NCBI RefSeq assembly: GCF_014648095.1
Contig: NZ_BMQL01000073.1
Span: forward strand, 1 to 17,375
Length of the DNA stretch: 17,375 nt
Origin: Deinococcus ruber
GTDB lineage: Bacteria > Deinococcota > Deinococci > Deinococcales > Deinococcaceae
Direction of reading: 5' to 3'
Each line of letters starts with the position of its first letter. The first letter of the stretch is position 1. Both the position numbers and the translations under genes were made by a program. The notes beneath the pieces are model-generated. The model ran no database searches. It worked only from the letters and a program-made list of their open reading frames with translations, and was not told the DNA's origin. Shown one piece after another: positions 5,912 to 12,923 of the stretch.

Positions 5912-6186
5912 CTTGTGCATGTCCCTGCTTCCGGGGAAGTGAGCAGCGCCAGGTATGGAGACGCCGGGAGGCGTGGCCACCCGCGTCAGTTGACCGGCCA
6001 CCGCTTGTCCGACCGGACGGAGTTACTCAGGCGGGCGGGTGCTCCGAAGAGCAAATGGATGAACTCTGGCTCACTTCTTGACAGGCGGTGCATCCTTTCT
6101 GCGCTGAAGCTGCACGGTCCCACTGGAAAGTGATGGACATCAGCAAGCGCTTAAGCGGCCTGTTGTGTCCTTTAAGGAGATTGACC

Positions 6187-6537
6187 ATGAACGTATTCAA
6201 GTGTGTGACCGCCCTGTTCCTGTCTGCCAGCCTACTCAGTGTGCCCGCCTTTGCCCAGCAGACTCCCACGCCCATCACACAGACCACGGCGCAGACAAGC
6301 GCTGATCAGGGGCTGGATCTGTATGTGAACGGCACCCAGGTCGCCTCCGGAGCATTGGCGTATTCCAACACCGTTGCTACCCTGGGAGCTGCCGGATCCT
6401 CGACCATCACCGCGTTCCAGCATGGTGCGGCCATTAGCACCGCCACGCCGGTATACAGCAGCACATACTTCTCTACTCTGCCGAATCACGTCATCCATGT
6501 GGTGATCGGTGGGACGGGAAGCGTCTTCGTATATTGA
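6187..6537 (+). CDS. Small secreted protein, possibly DUF4397-like
   Basis: 116 residues from ATG 6187, which follows a strong AAGGAG (6174-6179) at seven bases. The longer frame from 6088 is not needed. The N-terminus is a clear Sec signal peptide (MNVFKCVTALFLSASLLSVPAFAQ) with probable cleavage after AFA. The mature part, LDLYVNGTQVASGALAYSNT..LGAAGSSTITAF.HG..., with a closing VIHVVIGGTGSVFVY, resembles the repeated beta unit of DUF4397 proteins ('vDVYvnG..va..l.y......l.aG...i.v...G'). Role unknown; it would act outside the cytoplasm. The 275 bp upstream (5912-6186) hold no other gene. It stands alone, 231 bp before the response regulator. Confidence 0.65.
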   Translation: MNVFKCVTALFLSASLLSVPAFAQQTPTPITQTTAQTSADQGLDLYVNGTQVASGALAYSNTVATLGAAGSSTITAFQHGAAISTATPVYSSTYFSTLPNHVIHVVIGGTGSVFVY

Positions 6538-6756
6538 ACTGCGTGAAATCGGGTGTAACCTCATGACTCCTGCGCGTGCCAGAGTGAGCGGACGGACGAC
6601 ACCCGGAGCGCTGACGCCGGCTCCTGACCTGGTGCCCTGTCCGACGAACGTACGATTCTTCAGGCTGTGGCCCCTCTCGCCGGTCCTGATCACCTTGCGA
6701 GTCGCGATGCTCGTCTGCCCGGCAAACGCATTCTCGGTTTCCTTACATCGACCTTC

Positions 6757-6762
6757 TACACT
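6757..6762 (+). promoter_or_regulatory. -10 box of a probable leaderless promoter
   Basis: TACACT ends six bases before ATG 6769, and no ribosome-binding site is present, so transcription would begin at or very near the start codon. TTACATCG at 6743-6750, just upstream, is also found before the first DUF3500 gene (8780-8787), hinting at control by the same regulator. No clear -35 is visible, which fits an activated promoter. Confidence 0.5.
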
Positions 6763-6768
6763 GCGGCC

Positions 6769-7446
6769 ATGCGCCTGCTGCTGCTCGAAGACGATCCCCG
6801 CTTACGCACCCTGATTGCGGCGGGCTTACAGGAGACAGGACACAGCGTCGAACAGGTCGAGACGGCTCAAGCTGGTCACAACCTCGCCTCTTCCGGCGGC
6901 TTCGATGCCTTGATCTTCGATGTGCGGCTGCCCGAGGGGGACGATGCCGGGTTCCAACTCGCCCAGCAGCTCCGTCGGGAGGGCAACGCGACCCCGATTC
7001 TGTTCCTGACGGCCCGCGCGGACATGGAGTCCCGTCTCCGGGGGCTGGACGTCGGCGGTGACGATTACTTGAGTAAACCCTTCGATTTCCGCGAATTGCG
7101 TGCTCGTCTGTCGGCGCTGGTGCGGCGTTCGGTCGGACAGGCCAGCAATGCTGTGTCGCTTCCTGGCGGCTTCACCCTCCAGTTTCTCCGGCGGGAAGTC
7201 ACCGATCCGGCAGGAGCTGCCCTGCCGCTGACGCCGAGGGAATTCGGACTGCTGGAAGGCTTCGCGCTGCACCCTGAGCGGGCCTACTCGCGCGAGGAGC
7301 TGATCTCGCGCGTCTGGGCAGGGCAACCGGAGGTCGACAGCCGCGTGGTGGATGTGTATGTCGGCAATCTGCGCCGCAAACTCGGGGAAGGCGTGATCGT
7401 GACGGTGCGCGGGTACGGCTACCGGCTGGGCGAGGTGGGAACGTGA
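6769..7446 (+). CDS. OmpR/PhoB-family response regulator
   Basis: 225 residues from ATG 6769, which follows a leaderless-type -10 box. The receiver domain (1-115) has the acidic pair in LLLLEDDP (Glu7, Asp8, Asp9), phosphoacceptor Asp51 in DALIFDVRLPEG, Thr81 in FLTARAD and Lys103 in YLSKPFD. The winged-helix domain (about 125-222) shows LTPREFGLLEGFALHPERAY, SREELISRVWAG, VVDVYVGNLRRKL and the final VRGYGYRLG. All functional residues are present. It overlaps the kinase gene by GTGA, so the two form a two-component pair. The likely targets are its own promoter and the DUF3500/HupE-like cluster immediately downstream. Confidence 0.95.
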   Translation: MRLLLLEDDPRLRTLIAAGLQETGHSVEQVETAQAGHNLASSGGFDALIFDVRLPEGDDAGFQLAQQLRREGNATPILFLTARADMESRLRGLDVGGDDYLSKPFDFRELRARLSALVRRSVGQASNAVSLPGGFTLQFLRREVTDPAGAALPLTPREFGLLEGFALHPERAYSREELISRVWAGQPEVDSRVVDVYVGNLRRKLGEGVIVTVRGYGYRLGEVGT

Positions 7447-8756
7447 GTCTGCGCTGGCGACTCACGCTGATCTACGCAGGCCTGCTGGGGCTGTTGCTGC
7501 TGGTCGCCGGATCGCTCAGCTACGGAGCGCTGCGCCACACGCTGTACGCAGGTCTGGATGACGCGCTGCGGGTCTTTGCCGAGCATCAGGCCAAGCAGGA
7601 CGCCACGCTGAAGTTTGAGCCCCCGCCTCAAGTTGGTGACGTGCTCGACGCCATCAATCGTCAGCAGCCCATCCGCATGACCGTGTATGACGCGGTCGGC
7701 AAGGTGGTGGACTGGGGGCCGTCCCGGGTGGGCTTCCTGCCACGGGCGGGCACCCGGCAGGTCGGGGCCGAGCGGGTGTTCACCCTCCGGACGGCGTCAG
7801 GCTGGATTCAGACCAGCCAGTCGAATCAGGGCGTGCAGGCGTCGTTGCGGCAGATCCTGCACTTGGAGTTGCTGGGCGTACCGCTGCTCTTGCTGCTCGC
7901 CCTGGCGCTCGGGTACGTGCTGGCCGACCGTGCCCTCAGGCCGGTGGATCAGGTGAGCGATCTGGGGGCCCGCATCGCCCGCAGTGGTCACAGCGGCGAG
8001 CGTGTGCCGCAGGCGTCCGGCACCGATGAACTCGCGCGGCTGACACGGACCATCAACGACATGCTCAGCAAGCTGGACAGCCAGATGGTTCGTGAGCGGC
8101 TGTTCGCGCACGCCAGCGCCCATGAACTCCGCACGCCCATCAGCGTCATCCGAGCTGCGACGACGCTGGCGCTGGAGCAGGAACGCACGCCCGAGCAGTA
8201 CCGCGACGTGCTGCAGCAGGTGGAAAGCGTCAGCGAGGACATGAGCGCCCTGACCCACCGCCTGATGCTGCTGGCCACTGCCACCCGGCCAGCGATCACG
8301 CAGGTCGTGAACTTGGCGGACATCACCCTGATGGTAAGCGAACTGCACGCCACCGAAGCGCACGACAAGCAGCTGCACCTGCAGACCACGGTTCGCGATG
8401 CCGAGACGACAGGCGACTTTGGTGCACTGGTCCTAGCCGCTGGGAATCTGCTGCAAAACGCCATCAAGTACAGCCCGCCGCGCTCGTCGATCCAGCTTTC
8501 CTGTGACGCGGACACCGTGTCTGCCCGCCTGACGGTGCAGGACGCTGGCCCGGGAATCCCGGCAGATGAACTGCCGCGTGTCACACAGCCGTTCCAGCGT
8601 GGATCACAGACCCAGGGCCTGAGCGGCGCTGGACTGGGGTTGGCGCTGGTTCAGGCGGTGGCAGAGTCGCATGGCGGACAGCTGGAACTGTTCAATGCGG
8701 ATGCAGGCGGCCTGCGAGCCACCCTGATCCTGCCACGCCAACGCCGAATTTACTGA
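7443..8756 (+). CDS. Membrane-bound sensor histidine kinase, partner of the upstream regulator
   Basis: 437 residues starting at GTG 7443 in a GTGA overlap with the regulator's stop. The order is: membrane segment 8-29, extracytoplasmic sensor region about 33-138, membrane segment 141-160, HAMP-like linker (ADRALRPVDQVSDLGARIAR), then a HisKA dimerisation domain with phosphorylated His227 in ASAHELRTPISVIR. The ATPase domain has an N box at Asn339 (LLQNAIKYS), a G1 box DAGPGIP (367-373) and a G2 box GAGLGLAL (396-402). All catalytic motifs are intact. The sensor domain is unrecognised and not visibly His- or Cys-rich. Coupling to the downstream secreted-protein cluster suggests it senses the same extracytoplasmic condition. 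Confidence 0.95.
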   Translation: MSLRWRLTLIYAGLLGLLLLVAGSLSYGALRHTLYAGLDDALRVFAEHQAKQDATLKFEPPPQVGDVLDAINRQQPIRMTVYDAVGKVVDWGPSRVGFLPRAGTRQVGAERVFTLRTASGWIQTSQSNQGVQASLRQILHLELLGVPLLLLLALALGYVLADRALRPVDQVSDLGARIARSGHSGERVPQASGTDELARLTRTINDMLSKLDSQMVRERLFAHASAHELRTPISVIRAATTLALEQERTPEQYRDVLQQVESVSEDMSALTHRLMLLATATRPAITQVVNLADITLMVSELHATEAHDKQLHLQTTVRDAETTGDFGALVLAAGNLLQNAIKYSPPRSSIQLSCDADTVSARLTVQDAGPGIPADELPRVTQPFQRGSQTQGLSGAGLGLALVQAVAESHGGQLELFNADAGGLRATLILPRQRRIY

Positions 8757-8768
8757 ACGTTCATCTTT

Positions 8769-8784
8769 TTACAAAACCGTTACA
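8769..8784 (+). promoter_or_regulatory. Candidate response-regulator binding site: TTACA-N6-TTACA
   Basis: TTACA at 8769-8773 and 8780-8784 form a direct repeat with an 11-bp start-to-start distance, the typical half-site spacing of OmpR/PhoB-type regulators. It lies in the 139-bp gap between the kinase and the first DUF3500 gene. The second half-site extends to TTACATCG, also seen upstream of the regulator at 6743. No standard -10 box was found at a good distance downstream. Inference from spacing and position. Confidence 0.45.
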
Positions 8785-8895
8785 TCGTGCTGCCAGCCTG
8801 GAGGCAGCGGGAACACCCCGCCTCTCGCACTCACCTGAGCCGAGCGGGTCTCCCGGATGCCCGTGCTTCTCTCCTCTCAGAAAAGAAGGTCTGCC

Positions 8896-10092
8896 ATGCC
8901 TACGATGAAGCTGCGTTTTCCCTTGCTCACCGCCGCGCTGTCGCTTGCGACACTCGCCCCCCTCTCGCCGGTCTTGGCCGGCGGTGCGGGCACACCTGCC
9001 GCGAAGCCCGTTACGGCCGACGCCCAGACCACGAAGGTGGTCACGGCCGCCAACGCCTTCCTGAACACCCTGAGTGCTACCCAGAAGAACGCCGTGCTGT
9101 TCGCGTGGAGCGACACCACACAGCGCAAGAACTGGTCGAATTTTCCACTCGGCGGTCCCGGGGCCAACCGCAAGGGTGTGCGCTGGGGTGAGCTGAATGC
9201 CGCGCAGCGCGCCGCCCTGATGACCCTGCTCGGCACCGTGCTGAGCCCGTCGGGCGTGGACATGGTCAAAGGCCAGATGCTCGCCGACGATCTCATCCGG
9301 GCCACCGATCAGGGACAGGGGCCGGCTGGGGCGGGCGGCCCGCCCGCCTCAGGGGGTGCGAGAACCACAGCGGGGCCGGCCGCACCCCCAGCTGCCGCTC
9401 CCGCGGGCGGCCCACCTGCGGGCAACCGCCCCCAGGTGAGCTTTGGCAGCGAGTACTATTTCGTGTCCTTCGTCGGCACGCCGTCAGCCACTTCGCCCTG
9501 GATGCTGCAGTTCGGCGGACACCACCTGGCGATCAATGCCACGGTGGTCGGGCCGAACATTACCCTCTCGCCGAGTCTGACGGGGGGGGAACCGATCAAG
9601 GTCTCATTCAATACCCAGACCTACACGCTGGTGCCGAACGTTCCGGTCGAGGCGCAGGCGGCGTTCGCGCTGTTGCAGAGCCTGACACCCGCCCAGCGCA
9701 CAAAGGCAGTGGTCAGTACCACGCGCACTGACCTCGTGCTCGGCCCCGGCCAGGATGGCAAGACTCTCCAGCCGGAAGGGCTGCCCGGCAGGGCCATGAC
9801 CGCCGCGCAGAAGACGCAGTTCCTGGTCCTGATCAAAGACCGCCTGGGCATCCTGAACGCCGACGATCTCGCCGCGAAGATGAGCGTCATCCAGAAGAAC
9901 CTCGACCAGACGTATTTCGCGTGGTTCGGCCCCACCACCTCGGCGGGCGCGGCGTATCACCGCGTCACCGGGCCGAGCGTCATCATCGAATTCTCGCCGC
10001 AGGCCAACGACGGCGATCCGGCCAATCACCTGCACAACATGTACCGTGATCCCACCAACGAGTACGGCGCGGCCTGGACGACGCTGAAATAG
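8896..10092 (+). CDS. Secreted DUF3500-family protein, copy 1
   Basis: 398 residues. The start at ATG 8896 is set by AGAAGG six bases upstream; the frame is open from 8857. A Sec signal peptide covers residues 1-28 (cleavage near PVLA/GG). DUF3500 hallmarks in order: FLNTLSATQK (56-65), NWSNFPLGG (79-87), GVRWGELNAAQRAALMTLL, YYFVSFVGTPSATSPWMLQF, GGHHLAIN with His209-His210, DLVLGPGQDGKTLQPEGL (279-296), YFAWFG, HRVTGPSVIIEFSP, and NHLHNMYRDPTNEYG with His378 and His380. The biochemical role of DUF3500 is not established to my knowledge. The paired His motifs suggest a metal site. Unusual is a ~43-residue Gly/Pro/Ala-rich insertion (138-180) absent from the other two copies. It is the first gene of the cluster and probably regulated by the adjacent two-component system. 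Confidence 0.9.
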   Translation: MPTMKLRFPLLTAALSLATLAPLSPVLAGGAGTPAAKPVTADAQTTKVVTAANAFLNTLSATQKNAVLFAWSDTTQRKNWSNFPLGGPGANRKGVRWGELNAAQRAALMTLLGTVLSPSGVDMVKGQMLADDLIRATDQGQGPAGAGGPPASGGARTTAGPAAPPAAAPAGGPPAGNRPQVSFGSEYYFVSFVGTPSATSPWMLQFGGHHLAINATVVGPNITLSPSLTGGEPIKVSFNTQTYTLVPNVPVEAQAAFALLQSLTPAQRTKAVVSTTRTDLVLGPGQDGKTLQPEGLPGRAMTAAQKTQFLVLIKDRLGILNADDLAAKMSVIQKNLDQTYFAWFGPTTSAGAAYHRVTGPSVIIEFSPQANDGDPANHLHNMYRDPTNEYGAAWTTLK

Positions 10093-10093
10093 C

Positions 10094-10119
10094 GGACGTG
10101 CCACGGGGCGGCCACGTCC
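10094..10119 (+). other. Intercistronic hairpin between DUF3500 copies 1 and 2
   Basis: GGACGTG (10094-10100) pairs with CACGTCC (10113-10119), starting one base after the stop codon of copy 1. No T-run follows directly. It is more likely an mRNA-stability or partial attenuation element than a full terminator. Confidence 0.5.
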
Positions 10120-10154
10120 CAGCCACCTTTCAAAATTCTCGGAGAAGCATGCAC

Positions 10155-11198
10155 ATGAGCCACAAGAACACCATGTTGACCGCCCTGAGTGTCCTGACGC
10201 TCGCCTGCTCGTCCTTGCTCGGCAGCACCCAGGCCGCGACTATCACCGCCGACGCCCAGACCACGAAGGTGGTCACGGCCGCTAACGTGTTCCTGAACAC
10301 CCTGAGCGCCGCGCAGAAGAAGACCCTGAGTTTCGCCTACACCGACACCACGCAGCGCGCCCGCTGGTCGAACTTTCCTACCGGCATCTTTCAGCGGGTC
10401 GGACTGAAGTGGGGCGACATGAGCACCGCGCAGCGCAGTGCCCTGATCACCCTGCTCAGCACGGTGCTGAGCGTGGACGGCCTGAGCATGGTCAGGCAGC
10501 AGATGAACGCTGATGATGTGCTGAAGACGCAGGGCGGGGGCGGACATCTGACGTTCGGCAGTGACGAGTATGTCGTGGCGCTCCTGGGCGCGCCATCCGG
10601 CACGTCACCCTGGATGCTGCAGTTCGGCGGGCATCATCTGGCGATCAATGCCACTGTCGTCGGCTCTCACATCACCCTGGCGCCCAGTCTGACCGGGGGG
10701 CAGCCGATCAAGACGACCCAGAACGGCAAGACCGTCATCCTGATCGCGAAGGTGCCGCAGGAAGTCAAGGACGCCTTCACCCTGCTGAGCAGCCTGAGTG
10801 CGGCGCAGAAGGCCAAAGCGGTGCTGGGCAGCACGAGCATCGACCTGGTGCTGGGGCCGGGGAAAGACGGGAAGACCCTCCAGCCGGAAGGCCTGTCGGG
10901 CAACGCCATGACCACCATGCAGAAGACGCAGTTCCTGACGTTGATCAGAGACCGCCTCGGCATCCTGAACGCCGATGATCTGGCCGAAAAAATGACGGCC
11001 ATCCAGAAGAATCTCGACACAACTTACTTTGCGTGGTACGGCTCCACCACGGCAGCGGGCACGGCCTATTACCGCGTGACCGGCCCCACTGTGCTGATCG
11101 AATTCTCGCCGCAGTCGCTGGGCGGCGATTCCAGCAACCATCTGCACAACATGTACCGCGATCCCACCAATGACTATGGTGTGGCCTGGACAAAGTGA
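10155..11198 (+). CDS. Secreted DUF3500-family protein, copy 2
   Basis: 347 residues. GGAGAAG (10141-10147) sits seven bases before ATG 10155, whereas ATG 10149 would be too close. The signal peptide is about 1-27 (ending STQA/A). A cysteine in LTLACSS gives a weak lipobox possibility. The DUF3500 motifs match copy 1: FLNTLSAAQK, RWSNFPTG, GLKWGDMSTAQRSALITLL, SPWMLQFGGHHLAINATVVG (His160-His161), LVLGPGKDGKTLQPEGL, NHLHNMYRDPTNDYG (His329, His331). It lacks the low-complexity insertion and has only QGGGG there. It shares a 35-bp identical DNA block with copy 1, so it arose by duplication, with recent homogenisation possible. Its stop overlaps the EF-hand gene's GTG start as GTGA. Confidence 0.9.
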   Translation: MSHKNTMLTALSVLTLACSSLLGSTQAATITADAQTTKVVTAANVFLNTLSAAQKKTLSFAYTDTTQRARWSNFPTGIFQRVGLKWGDMSTAQRSALITLLSTVLSVDGLSMVRQQMNADDVLKTQGGGGHLTFGSDEYVVALLGAPSGTSPWMLQFGGHHLAINATVVGSHITLAPSLTGGQPIKTTQNGKTVILIAKVPQEVKDAFTLLSSLSAAQKAKAVLGSTSIDLVLGPGKDGKTLQPEGLSGNAMTTMQKTQFLTLIRDRLGILNADDLAEKMTAIQKNLDTTYFAWYGSTTAAGTAYYRVTGPTVLIEFSPQSLGGDSSNHLHNMYRDPTNDYGVAWTK

Positions 11199-11743
11199 AC
11201 GTGTCCATGAAGCCTGCCTGTGCCCTGCTCCTGCTGCTGTCGGGGATGACAGCCGCCCATCCGGTGGATGAGATGGTGCAGGGAGCGTACCTGACCCTCG
11301 CGCCGGGCGTGGTGCAACTGGAACTCGATCTGACACCGGGAAGTGCGGTGGCAGCGACGCTGCTCAAAGCCCTCGACGCGAACGGTGACCGGCAGATCAG
11401 CCCTGCCGAGGGGCGAATCTTCGCTAAGCAGGTCTTGGGACAGTCGACGCTGACCTTGAACGGTGTGGCCGCGCCGTGGACACTCGATCTGGTGAGCGTG
11501 CCGCCGTACCAGAACCTGCTGACCGGCAACGACGTGCTGAAGATCTACGCCACTGCCAAGCGCCTAGACCGAGTGGGGGCGGGCACGCTGACCTATCAGA
11601 ACCGCTATCAGCCGGTTAAGAGTCAGTGGATGGCCAATATCTTCCTACTGCCAGGAAAGGGCTGGCAGTATCAGGTCGCCGGACAGACGCACACCAACGA
11701 CGGGCGTGGGTTCACCGTGGCGTACCGTGTACTTCACCCATAA
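11195..11743 (+). CDS. Secreted EF-hand protein related to the HupE-like ectodomain
   Basis: 182 residues from GTG 11195, which overlaps the preceding stop by GTGA. ATG 11207 is an alternative that still leaves a complete signal peptide (MKPACALLLLLSGMTAA). Cleavage after TAA would leave a mature N-terminus His-Pro. A canonical EF-hand loop occupies 61-72, DANGDRQISPAE, with Asp1, Asn3, Asp5, Gln7, Ser9 and Glu12. Segments LTLNGVAAPWTLDLV and GAGTLTYQNRY with QPVKSQWMANIFLLPGKGW echo the soluble N-terminal domain of the HupE-like protein encoded downstream (LTAQNGAAWTVQLG, RDFTLKYDAIVREVKTHSVL). It is therefore probably a calcium-binding, free-standing version of that domain. No membrane anchor is seen after the signal. 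Confidence 0.75.
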   Translation: MNVSMKPACALLLLLSGMTAAHPVDEMVQGAYLTLAPGVVQLELDLTPGSAVAATLLKALDANGDRQISPAEGRIFAKQVLGQSTLTLNGVAAPWTLDLVSVPPYQNLLTGNDVLKIYATAKRLDRVGAGTLTYQNRYQPVKSQWMANIFLLPGKGWQYQVAGQTHTNDGRGFTVAYRVLHP

Positions 11744-11761
11744 CCCCAAAGGAGTCTCCCC

Positions 11762-12880
11762 ATGAAGAATACTACCCTCCCTGCCCTGCTGTTGACCTCG
11801 GCTACACTGTATGCCGCCGGTGGTGCAGGGGCGCCCACTCCCGCCCAACAACAGGCCACCCAGACACAGGCCATCGTGGCGGTCACCACCACCTTTCTGC
11901 ATTCGCTAAGTGCCGCCCAGCGGGCGCAGGTGCAGTTCGCCTTCACCCCGCAGAAAACCGCCACCGTCGCCCAGTTCAAAGGCGGCATGAATGGCACTTC
12001 GACCTTTTTGGGTGAGCAGTATGGCCAGTCGCGCTGGTCGAACTATCCCGTCAGTGACGTGCCGCGCCCCGGCCTCACCCTTGGTCATCTGAATGCCGCG
12101 CAGCGCCAGGCGGCCATGAACGTCCTGAAGGTCATCCTCAGCACTGAGGGCTATCAGAAGGTGGTGGACATCATGGACGCCGATCAGGTGCTCTCGGCGA
12201 GCGGCACACCGTACGATGACGGCAAAGCCTTTTACACGCTGGGGGTCTTCGGAACACCAAGCGCCACCGCGCCCTGGATGCTGCAGGTTGGTGGGCACCA
12301 CCTTGGACTCAACGTCGTGGTGGTGGGGACGAACGTCTCGCTTACCCCGACCCTGACCGGAGATCAGCCCGCGTCCTTTGTGCGCAACGGCCAGACCGTG
12401 CGTCCGCTGGGGGATGAAAACGACAAGGCCTTCCGGCTGATGAATGCGCTGAGTACAGCGCAGCAGAAGAAAGCGACCCTGACGTACCAGATCAACGATC
12501 TGGTGCTGGGGCCGGGGCAGGACGGCAAGACCCTCCAGCCGGAAGGCCTGCCTGCCTCCGAAATGACTCCTGCGCAGCAGGCGTTGCTGTTCGATCTGAT
12601 CGGCGAGTGGGCCAGGATGCTCAATCCCACGGACGCAGCTCCCAAGCTGGCACAGATCAAGGCCAACCTGAACCGCACGTATTTCGCCTGGCACGGCAAT
12701 ACCACCAACCCCAGCCCGGTGTACTACCGCATTACGGGGCCGACATTGCACATCGAATTCGCCCACCAGCAGGCAGACAGGCCTGGGACGGGTGCCCAGA
12801 AAAACGGCATCAATCACATTCACACGGTCTATCGCGACCCGACCAATGAATACGGCACGGCCTGGACGATGCCCAAATAA
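11762..12880 (+). CDS. Secreted DUF3500-family protein, copy 3
   Basis: 372 residues from ATG 11762, which follows AAAGGAG (11748-11754) at seven bases. The signal peptide is short (MKNTTLPALLLTSATLYAAG). The most diverged copy, it keeps all family marks: FLHSLSAAQR, RWSNYPVSD, GLTLGHLNAAQRQAAMNVL, APWMLQVGGHHLGLNVVVVG (His179-His180), DLVLGPGQDGKTLQPEGL, YFAWHGNTT, YYRITGPTLHIEF, NHIHTVYRDPTNEYG (His352, His354). Two local differences are an insert near 65-87 (PQKTATVAQFKGGMNGTSTF) and a longer loop before the HxH motif (QQADRPGTGAQKNG). It sits between the EF-hand gene (18-bp gap) and the HupE-like gene, so an ancestral DUF3500/HupE-like pair may have gained the extra copies upstream. Confidence 0.9.
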   Translation: MKNTTLPALLLTSATLYAAGGAGAPTPAQQQATQTQAIVAVTTTFLHSLSAAQRAQVQFAFTPQKTATVAQFKGGMNGTSTFLGEQYGQSRWSNYPVSDVPRPGLTLGHLNAAQRQAAMNVLKVILSTEGYQKVVDIMDADQVLSASGTPYDDGKAFYTLGVFGTPSATAPWMLQVGGHHLGLNVVVVGTNVSLTPTLTGDQPASFVRNGQTVRPLGDENDKAFRLMNALSTAQQKKATLTYQINDLVLGPGQDGKTLQPEGLPASEMTPAQQALLFDLIGEWARMLNPTDAAPKLAQIKANLNRTYFAWHGNTTNPSPVYYRITGPTLHIEFAHQQADRPGTGAQKNGINHIHTVYRDPTNEYGTAWTMPK

Positions 12881-12887
12881 GGACAAT

Positions 12888-12908
12888 GGGGCCAGCTTGG
12901 TTGGCCCC
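12888..12908 (+). other. Intercistronic hairpin before the HupE-like gene
   Basis: GGGGCCA (12888-12894) and TGGCCCC (12902-12908) form a perfect 7-bp stem with a 7-base loop, just upstream of AGGTGA, the ribosome-binding site of the next gene. No T-run, so probably a weak attenuator or stability element. Confidence 0.5.
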
Positions 12909-12923
12909 TGAGGTGAGAAATTT

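Noticed and set aside
6078..6083. TTGACA as a -35 box for the secreted protein at 6187
   Set aside because: No -10-like sequence lies 16-18 bases downstream, so a promoter cannot be supported.
5915..6133. Plus-strand frame of 72 codons upstream of the secreted protein
   Set aside because: No ribosome-binding site, no codon bias and no recognisable protein; treated as non-coding.
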